Origin: Thalassoroseus pseudoceratinae
GTDB taxonomy: Bacteria > Planctomycetota > Planctomycetia > Planctomycetales > Planctomycetaceae
Direction: 5' to 3'
Assembly (NCBI RefSeq): GCF_011634775.1
Contig: NZ_JAALXT010000002.1
Coordinates: 124,001 to 188,000, forward strand
Length of the DNA: 64,000 nucleotides
A program made the position numbers and the translations under genes. Below, in pieces: positions 25,774 to 35,629 of the stretch. A model generated the notes under the pieces. It did no database searches. It saw only the letters and a program-made list of their open reading frames with translations, and was not told where the DNA came from. Each line of letters begins with the position of its first letter. Position 1 is the first letter of the stretch.

Positions 25774-28700
25774 ATGCGTTGTTTCGTCACCCTCGTAACT
25801 CTCGTCACATTGGGGACGAGTCTGCTCGCCCAAGAGGGTCCAAAAGCGGACCCATTGGTCAAACCCATTTTACGGATGAATTCCGATTCTCCGTATTTGG
25901 CGATTAACGCCATGCGGTTCGATCAAAATGGCCAGGATTTGCACGCGGTTGGTTGGAACAAGCGGGTGCAAACTTGGAATTGGGATGCGGTAGCCCAATC
26001 AATTTCCGCCGATCCGCAGGATCTGTTGGAAGTTCCCATCGGTCCCGGTCGCCAAGGAAACTTGAACGCCATCGCCATTTCGCCGAGTGGACGTTGGGTG
26101 GCGGTTGGCGGCCGAAGTTTCGGACAACACGAAAGTGCCTACGACAACGATGGTCTGATGTGGCCCGCAGCGGCTCAATCCGATGAGCAGTTGGAAGCCC
26201 AGGGCGTAATCTTTGCCCATGATCGGCAGACCGGTCGCACATTGCGATTGAAGGGCACGCGTGGGGAAGTTCTTTCGTTGGAGTTCGTGAACCAAGGGCG
26301 GGAAGACGCTCTGCGGTTGGTTTCGCTGGCATTGGAGTTCGATCGGCAGGAAACCGAATTCGCCGGCACATTGCGGCTTTGGAATGTCCAAGACTCGGAA
26401 TGTATCGCGGTGAACGAATCGCTGCCGACATTCCAGAAACAACCGCCATTTCAAATGGCTGTGTTCAACAATGGCCGTCGAGGTGTCACCAAAGTCGCTG
26501 TGACTTGGGGGGATCATACGGTTCGTGTGTGGAACACCGCGAACAATCAAATCACGAAGCATCAATTGGTGAACGCCTACGGAATCGCCACGCTTCCAAC
26601 CGGCGAACTGGTCACAAGTACGCAGGGGGCACTGGGAACATGGACCGCCGCCGACGGGTTCGCATCGAAAGTTGCGTTGCCAGACGGTCGAGCACCGATC
26701 GAAGTGCAAACGTTCCGCAGTAACGGCAAGACCTACGTGTTCGCCGTCTGTTTCCATCGCTCAGGCCAACTCCAAATGGTTCTCGTCGACGCTACTCAAC
26801 CGCAGTGGAAGATCGCGTCGGATTTCGTGTCGATTGGAAGTCTGTCCGCTCGTCCGTCATGTGCCGTCAGCGGGAAAAGCGATGTGATCGCGGTGGCACC
26901 GAACGGTGATGACACCGTGCGGATGTTTCTGTTGGCCGATTTACTTCGGAACCGAAACGAACCCCATCAGGTATTGAAGTCGTCGGTTGTTCGTCATTCG
27001 TCGGTCGAGTTCATTCGCAAAGATGGCGATCTCGGGCTTCGGCTTCGCTCGGAAGATCCGGACGGATCGGGCGATGGCATTCTCAGTTGGACCTTCGATT
27101 TCAATTTGACGAATGGCTTTACGGTCCCCGGACCGAAGGATGACCCAAACAACGATCAGCCCGTCGTCGATGATTGGGATTCCGCAAGTGCCGCCCCGAA
27201 AGGTTGGCAGGTCGCTCAAACCGAGCCTGCGAAGGTTGTCGTAACATCCCCCGACAACGAGTCTGCGACCGTGGCATGGCCGGATTCCTTGAAAATGACT
27301 GCTCATGCTTTCGTGCCGCCAATCGACAACCAACCGGCTCTGTTGGCGGTGGCGTTCAACCGTCTCGGTGAGCCGGTCTTGAACATTTACAACGCAGAGA
27401 CCGGCGAACGTGTCCGACGTTTCTTCGGGCACTCTGCGTTAATTCAGGGGTTGAGCTTCGAGGAGAATGGCCAACTTTTGGCCTCCGTGGCCGATGACCG
27501 AACCACTCGCGTGTGGTCGCTACGAGACTTGTCCGAAACGATTGGAAAACTCGGACTGCTCCCCGGGGTGGTGGCCACAATGCGTGATGGCACACTCGTG
27601 ATTGACCGCTTTGAGTCGACGACTCCCGAGGAAATCAAAACCGTTCTGCAAGAAGACGACGTCATCGAACACGCGGTGGTCCACGGCAAGGATCGCACGT
27701 TCCCGACGGCTCAACACTTCTATTGGTTGGTGTCGCGTTTGAAACCCGGCACGCAGCTCACGCTTTCCATCCGTCGTGGGGACAATGCTGGCCAACAGAA
27801 AACGGTGACAGTTGGTCAAGCGGTCGATGAACGAAAACCATTGTTTTCCTTGCTCTTTGGTCGCAATGCGAATGCTGAGCTGGAAAGCCGACCGTGGATT
27901 GGGTGGAGTCCGGTCGGTCCGTTCGAATCGAATAACCAGGAGTTCGAGGAGCTCGTCGGTTGGCACTTCAACACCCAGAACGCCGACCAACCCGCCGATT
28001 TCGTACCAATCGCCCAATACCGTCCCAAGTTCTACGGAACAGGTCTGTTTAAAGCTCTCATCGAGAATGATGGTCCGCCGGATATTTGGCCCCCGAAACC
28101 GGAAATTTCCGCTGGCGACATCTTTTTTATCGGTCCCGATGGGGATTTGTTACCGTCTGGGTCTCACGGGCACGTTGCGATTCCAGAGGGTGAAACGAAC
28201 GTTGTTTTCGATTTGCCCAATGTCGATCCGCGACGTGTGCGGAGTTTCGGTCTATATAGCGGCAAAAAACGGCTTGGCGAATTCAAACCGTCGAAGACAA
28301 TGACCGGTGCATGGGAAGCGAAGTTCGACGCGGCGAAATTAGGATCGGGGCCGACAGTCATCAGCGGGCGACCGGAAATCGAAGGAGATCCCAACCCCAT
28401 TCGCGTTGGACGGGCGGGCATTCCGCGTCGAAAACCCGTGCCCGGTGATCCACCACCACTCGAATTGTCACCAGAGATGCCGAAAATTCGCATCGAGGTG
28501 GCGGAAGCGTTACGAGCGATCATCGCAGGAGACCAACCGTCAGCGGTGCCGGTGCAAGTTCGGTTCGATAAACCCGCCCCCGTCGCGTTCGATGTGCAAT
28601 TTGAAAACGCTGGCGAACCGATTCTCAAGAACGGTAAGGCTCTGCGAAAGACCGCCAACAAAGATAAAACGACGTTGGCACAAGAAGTTCCACTTCAAGC

Positions 28701-30426
28701 TGGGAGCAACTTGTTGACCGTTCGGTTGATTGGACCGAATGGTGTGGAACGGTTGTCGAATGAAGTGGAAGTTCGCGTACTTCGTTTGCCCAGTGTGCTG
28801 GAATTGTCAGCCGAGACGGGGACGAATCCGATGGCAACGGTCACATCGCGAGTGCGATCGGAGTTGCCTTTGGTTCATCTTCAACTTCGAAACAACCAGG
28901 ATGTTTTGGTCGATAGCGTTCCGCAGTACGAACCTGATCCTCATGTGAAAATCGCCGCCACCGAGAAACCGGACGAATGGCAAGTGTCGATTGATAGCGT
29001 GCCGTTGGCTGAAGGTACGAATCAATTGGAATTGATGATCTGGAACGAAGACGGCGCGTTGCAGAACACCGTGCAGACCAAAGTTGAGTGGGAACGACCA
29101 CTCCCGCCGCCGCCTCGGATTCAACTTCAATTCGCTCGGGAAACAACGGTCGATACCTACGCCCCGAACTTCGAATTCACCGTGGAAACCGAAGCTAAAC
29201 TGGACCGTGTTCAGATTCGGAACAATCGAGGAGCCTACCTGAGCCTAGATGTCCCGTTGCCGGTGGACAACAAATACACTTTCAAGCCGACGTTGCAATT
29301 CAATCAGGCGTCCAACCGGGTCGAGTTACTCGTGGTGGATGAGAATGGCAGCATGGATCAGCGGGAAGTCCGAATTTCCGTCGTGCATCAAGCGGTGCGG
29401 GTCGTAATTGATCAGCTGGTTTCGGCCGATCGTTCCGAAACGTTGACGCCGGAAGGGGACGGGCAATTTCTCGCGTTGGAATCTCCACCCGAAACACCCC
29501 GATGGCGATTGCATGGACGTCTCGTTTTGCCGACGAATGCAGACGACCAAGGCCGACTCCAGAATAAGTTCTGGATCAAATGTTGGGTCAATGGTTTTCT
29601 GCAAAAGTCCGTGCCGGTTCTTCGGCAGAATGCGGCTGATGGTGCAATCCCATTCTCGACGGACTTCATCTTAAACCGTGAGTCTTTCAACCGCATCGTT
29701 TTGGAACTTCCCGACGCACCCGATCACCCGGCGATTCTCGTGACCGATTGCCGAAATCCCGAGACGCGTCAGAAATTGCACATGTTCCTGGTTGGCTTGA
29801 ATGAAAAGAACGGCGACCAGTTCATTGCTGACGCTAAGCGAGCGTTTCAGGTCACGGTCGATCAAGCACCGGCATTCAATAAAGTGATTCCGTACAAACC
29901 GTTAATTGATCAGTTCGACCCATCGGAATTCAATAGCTACCTGATTGAAGGTCTACGCCGTGTCCATATGCAGAATGGCGAGGAACCGTCGTTGGATGTG
30001 ATTTTGCTGTATTATCGCGGGATCGAACGGACCATGCACGCCGGCCAATTCGCACTCACCACGCGAATCAACCCATCCAACGGAACTTCGGCTCAGCACT
30101 ATGAAAGTCAGCGGCTGGCGAGAATTATGGAGCGGGCACCAGGCGCTCATCTCGTGATGCTCGACGTTATGCGACCCGACGGCCGGCCGGCGGAATTATG
30201 GCCGAGCGTTGCCCATTTGGGAGTGATCCGTGCGATTTGGTTTAATCCGGATTCGCCCGAAAATCAGACACTCTTCGGGATGATTGGCCAGGTTCTTCCA
30301 CAGGCAACACGCATCGGTCGACTGGTTGAGGAACTCCGATCGCGTTTGCCGATTCCTGAATCCAGTTTGTTCGATTCGCAAATCCCAAATGAACTCCAAG
30401 ACCTCGTTCTTGGTGATGAAGGGTGA
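25774..30426 (+). CDS. Giant exported WD40 protein with PDZ-like and degenerate caspase-like regions
   Basis: A protein of about 1550 residues. It has a signal peptide, then an N-terminal beta-propeller with WD40 blades (for example LSFEENGQLLASVADDRTTRVWSL), a PDZ-like region (VIEHAVVHG to LKPGTQLTLSIRR), a WIGWSPVGPFESNNQEFEELVGWHF module seen in planctomycetal WD40-caspase proteins, several Ig-like or beta-sandwich repeats (about residues 900-1250), and a C-terminal alpha/beta domain. In true members that last domain is a peptidase C14 fold with a YYAGHG-like and a DACHSG-like motif; here the matching places read LLYYRGIERTMHAG and VMLDVMRPDG, so the catalytic Cys is missing. It is probably a binding or scaffold protein. 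GAGGT precedes the ATG, which follows a good promoter. Confidence 0.78.
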   Translation: MRCFVTLVTLVTLGTSLLAQEGPKADPLVKPILRMNSDSPYLAINAMRFDQNGQDLHAVGWNKRVQTWNWDAVAQSISADPQDLLEVPIGPGRQGNLNAIAISPSGRWVAVGGRSFGQHESAYDNDGLMWPAAAQSDEQLEAQGVIFAHDRQTGRTLRLKGTRGEVLSLEFVNQGREDALRLVSLALEFDRQETEFAGTLRLWNVQDSECIAVNESLPTFQKQPPFQMAVFNNGRRGVTKVAVTWGDHTVRVWNTANNQITKHQLVNAYGIATLPTGELVTSTQGALGTWTAADGFASKVALPDGRAPIEVQTFRSNGKTYVFAVCFHRSGQLQMVLVDATQPQWKIASDFVSIGSLSARPSCAVSGKSDVIAVAPNGDDTVRMFLLADLLRNRNEPHQVLKSSVVRHSSVEFIRKDGDLGLRLRSEDPDGSGDGILSWTFDFNLTNGFTVPGPKDDPNNDQPVVDDWDSASAAPKGWQVAQTEPAKVVVTSPDNESATVAWPDSLKMTAHAFVPPIDNQPALLAVAFNRLGEPVLNIYNAETGERVRRFFGHSALIQGLSFEENGQLLASVADDRTTRVWSLRDLSETIGKLGLLPGVVATMRDGTLVIDRFESTTPEEIKTVLQEDDVIEHAVVHGKDRTFPTAQHFYWLVSRLKPGTQLTLSIRRGDNAGQQKTVTVGQAVDERKPLFSLLFGRNANAELESRPWIGWSPVGPFESNNQEFEELVGWHFNTQNADQPADFVPIAQYRPKFYGTGLFKALIENDGPPDIWPPKPEISAGDIFFIGPDGDLLPSGSHGHVAIPEGETNVVFDLPNVDPRRVRSFGLYSGKKRLGEFKPSKTMTGAWEAKFDAAKLGSGPTVISGRPEIEGDPNPIRVGRAGIPRRKPVPGDPPPLELSPEMPKIRIEVAEALRAIIAGDQPSAVPVQVRFDKPAPVAFDVQFENAGEPILKNGKALRKTANKDKTTLAQEVPLQAGSNLLTVRLIGPNGVERLSNEVEVRVLRLPSVLELSAETGTNPMATVTSRVRSELPLVHLQLRNNQDVLVDSVPQYEPDPHVKIAATEKPDEWQVSIDSVPLAEGTNQLELMIWNEDGALQNTVQTKVEWERPLPPPPRIQLQFARETTVDTYAPNFEFTVETEAKLDRVQIRNNRGAYLSLDVPLPVDNKYTFKPTLQFNQASNRVELLVVDENGSMDQREVRISVVHQAVRVVIDQLVSADRSETLTPEGDGQFLALESPPETPRWRLHGRLVLPTNADDQGRLQNKFWIKCWVNGFLQKSVPVLRQNAADGAIPFSTDFILNRESFNRIVLELPDAPDHPAILVTDCRNPETRQKLHMFLVGLNEKNGDQFIADAKRAFQVTVDQAPAFNKVIPYKPLIDQFDPSEFNSYLIEGLRRVHMQNGEEPSLDVILLYYRGIERTMHAGQFALTTRINPSNGTSAQHYESQRLARIMERAPGAHLVMLDVMRPDGRPAELWPSVAHLGVIRAIWFNPDSPENQTLFGMIGQVLPQATRIGRLVEELRSRLPIPESSLFDSQIPNELQDLVLGDEG

Positions 30427-30453
30427 TAAACTTATTTCTCAGTTGAAGTTATG

Positions 30454-30494
30454 AAAAACGTGAAGGCTCGATTCGGGCTCTTCACGTTTTTTTT
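30454..30494 (+). terminator. Strong Rho-independent terminator
   Basis: AAAACGTGAAG (30455-30465) is perfectly complementary to CTTCACGTTTT (30480-30490), and the T-run continues to 30494. It lies about 30 bases after the stop of the WD40 gene. Because A residues precede the stem it could also work leftward. Confidence 0.9.
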
Positions 30495-30600
30495 ATGTGA
30501 TGGGAGGAACTTGGGATCTGTTGAACTGTTCGGTAGTGATCAAAGTCACAACCGTTACAACCGGACCGACTTTGTCCACTGGTCCACATGAACGCTTATT

Positions 30601-30642
30601 TTGTCACAATCGATCGGATCGGCCAGACCGATTGAGTGACAA
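30601..30642. promoter_or_regulatory. Inverted repeat upstream of the outer-membrane protein gene
   Basis: TTGTCACAATCG (30601-30612) is matched by CGATTGAGTGACAA (30629-30642), complementary except for a two-base insertion. It lies about 75-115 bases before the ATG at 30715, a typical place for an operator or a leader hairpin. No regulator gene is adjacent. Confidence 0.5.
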
Positions 30643-30714
30643 TAGTGGCGAAAACGGCATGATCGGAATCGCCCGTCAATCACTCAGAACATGGTCGTTC
30701 GACAGGAGTTCGGC

Positions 30715-32712
30715 ATGATGCCATTTTCAAAACAATTCACCCGATGGTCGGCGGCTGCCGCGTTCGGGATGTTCGTGACAGCGGGAGGGGCTTCCGCCCA
30801 ACAATTGCCTTCCGGTTGGAAACCGTATAACCCGTATCCGACGAATGCGACGGGTCATGTTTCGCAGGTGGGCCACAAATGTGCCACACCGCCGGTTTAC
30901 CATCCGCACGTTGTCCCGACTCAACCCGGTCAAGAAATGATGCCGGGAACCGAGATGCCAAGCACGATTCCACCATCGACGATGGACCCTTCGGTTCCAC
31001 CGGTCACGCCGCCGACACCCCAAGACCCCATGGTCCCGCCGACTCCGTCAACGCAAGATCCAATGACACCGCCGGTCGCACCACCGACCACGCCTGACCC
31101 GGTGACGCCTCCGGTAGCACAACCACCCGCTGCACAACCGCCAGCCCAGCAACCGTTGGATTTGTCCTTCGATACCGGTTTGGCCGCCGGTGGCAATGAA
31201 GTGGCCTTCAACGCCGCACCGCCGATGCAAGGAAACTTGCTCCGTGCATACCGCGGAATCACGTTCCAATACCTGCTCTCGGGCGACCTGGCCGCTGCGA
31301 ACCAATCGGGAACGGTTAACTTCCGGAACACGAAAGTCGCCGAGAACAACCTCGCCATCCCGGTCGATCGTTTGTCGTTCCGATACCAGTACTTCCGAAA
31401 CGCACTGGATGTTGACGGCCTCGGTTTCACGGGAGACACACAATCGGAGTTTGGAGTTCCGGTTCAAGCCGTCGGTGACGCAGTTGGTGCCAGCCAAGCG
31501 TCAATTGACAACGTGATTCAGTCCATCGGTAGCTCGAATTTCGTTGCGACCTCGGATCAGCCCATCCAACAAGTGGGACCGGCTTCGAAGTCCTACGACG
31601 TTCACCTTTACACGTTCGATCTCGAAAAGACGTTGTTTGATGGATTGGCGTCGGTTGCCGTGCGTGTTCCGTTCGCGGATACGTTGTCTTCCGATCTGGA
31701 CTTGGTTTCGGGACAGCTTAGTGGCTCACCGGATATCAGCACGAACTTTGGGGCCATCAACGCGAATGACATTCGTCCCGGAATCAATGCTACTCCGGGG
31801 CAAACTCTGGGGTTTGACGACGTTGAATTCCAAGACATTCAGTTGATCCTGAAGGGAATTCTTTACCAAAGTGCTGATCGTCGTTGGACCGTTTCCGGTG
31901 GTCTAGGTGTGACTGCACCGACCGGACCGGATCTCAACGTGCGAGTCACCGACTTCAGCGTGGATGATTTCGCATTCAATCGTTACCTCGGAACCGGCTC
32001 CGACCTGACCTTCGCGATCTTCAATCCCGATGGCTCGGCAGCACCCTCCCAGAACTTGGCGATCTTGCAAGGTGTGTTCCCGCTGGCGATCGACCAACGT
32101 GTTCGCACGTTCGACATCGAGAACGAAACCTGGGGGGTGTCACCGTTCATGGCCTTCACAGCCGTGCCCACGAATCGGTGGTACTTCAACGGTTTCTGGC
32201 AGTTGGATGTTCCTGTGAACTCCAGCAGCTGGACATACACCGAACGCGATGTTGACCTTCAAGGTGTGCTTCCCGGTGCGTCCGAGAACTTCGAGCAGTT
32301 CTCGAATTCCCAAAGCGGTGAAATCGACGACCAAGTTCTCATGCACCTCGACCTTGGTGGTGGATACTGGCACTATCGTGATCCGTGTGCGAAGTACGTC
32401 ACCGGTCTCGCATCGCTGTTGGAACTTCACTACACGACCACGCTCAACGATGCGGACATCATCAACGTGGCATCCGAGCCAATTCGCGGCGATACCTTCA
32501 ATGCCGATGGAACCCAACGTCAGTTCGAGCAAAGTCCTCGCATTGGGAACATTGGCAACCGGGTCGATATTCTCGACCTCTCCGTCGGTGCTCACACGCT
32601 GATCGGCAGCAACATGCTGTTGACCACCGGTTACAACGTGCCGTTGCGTGATGGCGAATTCGACCGGACGTTCGACGGTGAGTTCAGCGTGATCCTCAAC
32701 GTCTTCCGCTAA
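30715..32712 (+). CDS. Outer-membrane beta-barrel candidate with Pro-rich N-terminal linker
   Basis: A 665-residue exported protein. The signal peptide (about 1-29, ending ASAQ) is followed by about 45 residues with a CATPPVYHP segment and then a linker of about 80 residues with repeated PP and DPM/DPV units. The rest (from about residue 160) is a long series of amphipathic beta-strands with Tyr/Phe/Trp, ending in a terminal aromatic-rich strand (EFSVILNVFR) as in outer-membrane barrels. This suggests a planctomycetal outer-membrane protein; transport of solutes is possible but unproven. The GGAG 7 bases upstream fixes the ATG at 30715. It has its own terminator downstream and is bordered upstream by the WD40 gene's terminator, so it is monocistronic. 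Confidence 0.72.
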   Translation: MMPFSKQFTRWSAAAAFGMFVTAGGASAQQLPSGWKPYNPYPTNATGHVSQVGHKCATPPVYHPHVVPTQPGQEMMPGTEMPSTIPPSTMDPSVPPVTPPTPQDPMVPPTPSTQDPMTPPVAPPTTPDPVTPPVAQPPAAQPPAQQPLDLSFDTGLAAGGNEVAFNAAPPMQGNLLRAYRGITFQYLLSGDLAAANQSGTVNFRNTKVAENNLAIPVDRLSFRYQYFRNALDVDGLGFTGDTQSEFGVPVQAVGDAVGASQASIDNVIQSIGSSNFVATSDQPIQQVGPASKSYDVHLYTFDLEKTLFDGLASVAVRVPFADTLSSDLDLVSGQLSGSPDISTNFGAINANDIRPGINATPGQTLGFDDVEFQDIQLILKGILYQSADRRWTVSGGLGVTAPTGPDLNVRVTDFSVDDFAFNRYLGTGSDLTFAIFNPDGSAAPSQNLAILQGVFPLAIDQRVRTFDIENETWGVSPFMAFTAVPTNRWYFNGFWQLDVPVNSSSWTYTERDVDLQGVLPGASENFEQFSNSQSGEIDDQVLMHLDLGGGYWHYRDPCAKYVTGLASLLELHYTTTLNDADIINVASEPIRGDTFNADGTQRQFEQSPRIGNIGNRVDILDLSVGAHTLIGSNMLLTTGYNVPLRDGEFDRTFDGEFSVILNVFR

Positions 32713-32834
32713 ACCGGATTCCGATGGTCTGTGTCGGTGGTGGGTTTGGGAAGCTCGTTGTCCCAGACCATCACGAGGCAGAAAACGGTTTCAACAAGAA
32801 ATCTGACGAAGACTGCTTGATCTGTCTTCCCTGG

Positions 32835-32877
32835 CCGGCCGTTCGGTTGTCTTGACCGAGCGGCCGGTTTTCGTTTG
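32835..32877 (+). terminator. Rho-independent terminator behind the outer-membrane protein gene
   Basis: A 13-bp stem from CCGGCCGTTCGGT (32835-32847) and ACCGAGCGGCCGG (32855-32867) with one G-T pair and a 7-base loop is followed by TTTTCGTTT. It also separates this gene from the convergent kinase gene. Confidence 0.85.
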
Positions 32878-32881
32878 GCGT

Positions 32882-35251
32882 CTACTGCATCTCCATAATC
32901 ACGCGGAACGTGATGTAGTTCGCGGAGCCATTCCATGTGGGACCGTCACGCGAGGCTTCGGTGAAGTTCCAGAGGTCTTCCGCGAGGTAATGGCTACCCC
33001 GAAGAACAAAATACAGGTCCTCCGTTTGTGGAGGAATTCCTTTGTCGTAGGTCGCTGCGGCCAAGTCGAAACTGTTGGTGTCGATTCCGGTGCATGTGAA
33101 CTCCGCGCCGTTTCCGGTCATGTCGCGAATGCCATACACGCTAACATCGTCAATTGCCTGTCCAACGGACATCGGGCCGACACCTGGACGGTTGATCGCA
33201 ATGTCGAGTTCCCGACCATCGCTCGGGTTTTGAAACGGACCTGCCGTGGGGGGATTTTCGATTTCACTTCCCGCAGCGATGTTCCACTCTTTCTTCGTGG
33301 GAAGTCGCCCGCCGATCCAATTCGCAAATCGAAACGCATCGAGGTGGTGGACCTGAAAGACTGGCAGTCGGCCGTTGTTCGTGATGCCCAGCGGGACCCC
33401 TTCCACCGTGGCCCCCAGTCGCCAAGCTTTGTTGTCCGTCATTGCGTCTTCGTTGTGCGTCGCAAACTCTGCGAATACATCGTTCCAAACTTCGGTTTCC
33501 ATCATGTAGAAACTGTCGTTGAACCCTTCGTTTGGGCTGATGAGTCGGAACGGAATGCGAATGTCCGGCACGTCGATGCCGTGTTTGTCTCGTACGAGAT
33601 CGCTAATGGAGAGTTCAATCCGATCGAAGTAGTACAAGGAATAGACCGCTGTGACCGCGAGTTTTTGAATTTTTGCGTCTTTGGCGGGGTATGTGTATCG
33701 CGGTTGTTGAACTTCTGGAATTCCAGGTTTGGGAACGTTGTTTCCTTTTTCGGGTTGCGTCTCTTGACCGCGTTTGTTGACGGCGGTGAGGACGTTGGCA
33801 TCGAAGTCCTCACCGATTCGCGTTGCCAGTTGAAGAGCCGTTCCCGGTGTTTCTTGGGGAGAGACAAACACCAAAGCCGCCAGCACTGCGAGGACACCGG
33901 CCGCCGCTGCGATCCCGATCAGCAAATGAGGACTTGTTGGGGAAGTCGTGATCGTCGATTGTGACGGAACACCTCGATCCGGGATGCTATCGTCACCGGT
34001 ACGATTGTTGGTGTCTTCAACAACCGATGCCCCGGAACGCGAACCGCTCGATGCTTCAAAGACTTCGCCTTCCAGGGCCGATCCGGAAGTCGGGAGCTCC
34101 TGTGTTGGCTCGTCTTGAGATTCCATCCCTGGGGCATAAGACGATATGGGGTCGTTGCGTTTCCCCCGGATGAGTTCATCGACATTAGGAAATGAGGTGG
34201 AATCGGACCGGGCAACGAAGTGCTCCAAGGCTCTAATGAGCGCTGACCACGTTTGGAACCGATCGTCTGGCTCCTTGGCGACCATCTTGGCGAAGACTGC
34301 ATCCAATTCCGGGGGGACATCCGGTCGGTCGATCCGCAGCGAGGGAATCGGCTTCTGCACATGAGCCAGCATCGCCGCCATGAAATTGTCGGTTTCAAAC
34401 ATCGGGCGCCCGGTCAGCAGGTAATGCAACGTGCAACCGAGACTGTAAATGTCGGACCGATGATCCGCCATTTTCGCATTCGATGCCTGTTCGGGAGCCA
34501 TGTAGTCCACAGTTCCCATTGTCGTGTTCACAACGGTCAGGCTGGCTTCCGGTCTTTCTTCACCGACCACATCCCGTTTGGAACCGACCCGTGCCAGTCC
34601 GAGGTCCAAAATCTTGACCGTCTGCAATCGTCGTGAATAATCGTCTTCGTCATCGGCGAGTTCCAGCATCAAGTTGGAAGGTTTGATGTCTCGGTGAATG
34701 ACGCCTTTCCGATGAGCATACCCCAAGCCGACGGCGGCTTCGATGGTCATTCGCAATGCGCCCTGAACGGACAGCGGGCCGTTGTCGGCGACCAATGCGC
34801 CGAGGTCACGTCCTTCCACCAATTCCATCACCAAGAACGGCGAACCTTCGTGCTCGCCCGCGTCGTAGGCGGTGATGATGTTCGGGTGATTCAGTCGTCC
34901 CAATGCGATGATTTCACGGTTAAACCGTTCCAGCCCGCGTTCGCCGAGATTCTCGACGTTCCGCAACATCTTGATGGCGACGGTTCGCTCGACTCGGCAA
35001 TCGAACGCTTGGTAGACCAACCCCATTCCGCCACCGCCGACATAATCGCACAGGAGATAGCGATCACCCAGGATGAGCGGTTCTTGTTTTTGACCTAGGA
35101 TCACGGAGCGTTGAAAATCCGTGATGCGTTGATGCATTCGCAGCTCAGCCACGAGCGTTTTGAGCGCAGTCTCATCGTCCAGATTAACATCTGGGACTGA
35201 TAGCACACCGAGCTGAACGAGTTGGTTCAGGAACTCTTTTGTGTGGCTCAT
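32882..35251 (-). CDS. Ser/Thr protein kinase with C-terminal FGE-sulfatase (SUMF1-like) domain
   Basis: A 789-residue membrane protein kinase. The kinase domain (about 65-345) is complete: glycine loop GGGGMG near 72-76, Lys94 in VAIK, HRDIKPSN with catalytic Asp188, DLG at 216-218 in place of DFG, and MAPEQ at 251-255. A short helical leader of about 60 residues precedes it. After a Ser/Asp-rich linker comes one transmembrane helix (about 443-464), then an exported domain with FGE-sulfatase/SUMF1 features (LPVFQVHHLDAFRFANWIGGRLPTKKEW, DMTGNGAEFT, FRVIMEM). The topology suggests that the outer domain senses a ligand and the kinase signals inside. Such hybrids are common in planctomycetes. 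It is monocistronic, convergent with the outer-membrane protein gene. Confidence 0.92.
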   Translation of the reverse strand: MSHTKEFLNQLVQLGVLSVPDVNLDDETALKTLVAELRMHQRITDFQRSVILGQKQEPLILGDRYLLCDYVGGGGMGLVYQAFDCRVERTVAIKMLRNVENLGERGLERFNREIIALGRLNHPNIITAYDAGEHEGSPFLVMELVEGRDLGALVADNGPLSVQGALRMTIEAAVGLGYAHRKGVIHRDIKPSNLMLELADDEDDYSRRLQTVKILDLGLARVGSKRDVVGEERPEASLTVVNTTMGTVDYMAPEQASNAKMADHRSDIYSLGCTLHYLLTGRPMFETDNFMAAMLAHVQKPIPSLRIDRPDVPPELDAVFAKMVAKEPDDRFQTWSALIRALEHFVARSDSTSFPNVDELIRGKRNDPISSYAPGMESQDEPTQELPTSGSALEGEVFEASSGSRSGASVVEDTNNRTGDDSIPDRGVPSQSTITTSPTSPHLLIGIAAAAGVLAVLAALVFVSPQETPGTALQLATRIGEDFDANVLTAVNKRGQETQPEKGNNVPKPGIPEVQQPRYTYPAKDAKIQKLAVTAVYSLYYFDRIELSISDLVRDKHGIDVPDIRIPFRLISPNEGFNDSFYMMETEVWNDVFAEFATHNEDAMTDNKAWRLGATVEGVPLGITNNGRLPVFQVHHLDAFRFANWIGGRLPTKKEWNIAAGSEIENPPTAGPFQNPSDGRELDIAINRPGVGPMSVGQAIDDVSVYGIRDMTGNGAEFTCTGIDTNSFDLAAATYDKGIPPQTEDLYFVLRGSHYLAEDLWNFTEASRDGPTWNGSANYITFRVIMEMQ

Positions 35252-35433
35252 GTTTCCGGGAAACGGAATGAGATCCGTTCAAGAAAGGGTGGCGAGCAGC
35301 AAAAGGACCATACCAGCATTGTATACTAAAATTTGGCATGGAAACGTGAAAGGTCATCTCAGAATCGGACAAGCTCGCGAGTGTGTTCGATATGCGGCTC
35401 CTTCCATTCAATCTACAGATACCCCTTCAAATT

Positions 35434-35463
35434 GGTGAAAGCCCTTAGAAGTCGGCTTTCACC
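35434..35463. repeat. Perfect 10-bp inverted repeat
   Basis: GGTGAAAGCC (35434-35443) and GGCTTTCACC (35454-35463) with a 10-base loop. It has no T-tract and lies well upstream of the kinase gene, so it may be a regulatory or transcript-processing element. Confidence 0.6.
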
Positions 35464-35572
35464 CTGAGAATTTGGAACAAATTGCCAGAAAACTCCGAGA
35501 ATTCGGACTGCAAACGGCTCGCGAAGGCCGAGTTGCTTCTCGATTTTCCGAAGGATTCCGCAATTGACGACA

Positions 35573-35611
35573 AGAAAATAGCACGGTTGCGGTCGATTCG
35601 CACCGTGCTAT
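35573..35611 (-). terminator. Rho-independent terminator of the DUF1080 gene
   Basis: Read leftward, ATAGCACGGT pairs with ACCGTGCTAT (35578-35611, with some further inner pairing) and is followed by TTTTCTTG. It lies 19 bases beyond the DUF1080 stop codon. Confidence 0.8.
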
Positions 35612-35629
35612 CGAAGTATCGAGGGGCGA

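Larger units (their letters stand above)
35252..35629. other. Intergenic region with two hairpins
   Basis: About 380 bases between the kinase gene (which starts leftward at 35251) and the end of the leftward DUF1080 gene. An AT-rich stretch near 35318-35338 may hold the kinase promoter (a TATACA-like box read leftward) but no clear -35 could be placed. The two hairpins are listed separately. No gene is supported here. Confidence 0.5.

Noticed and set aside
32852-33964. A 370-codon rightward open frame opposite the kinase-FGE gene
   Set aside because: No recognisable domain, and the opposite strand encodes a clear kinase/FGE protein.
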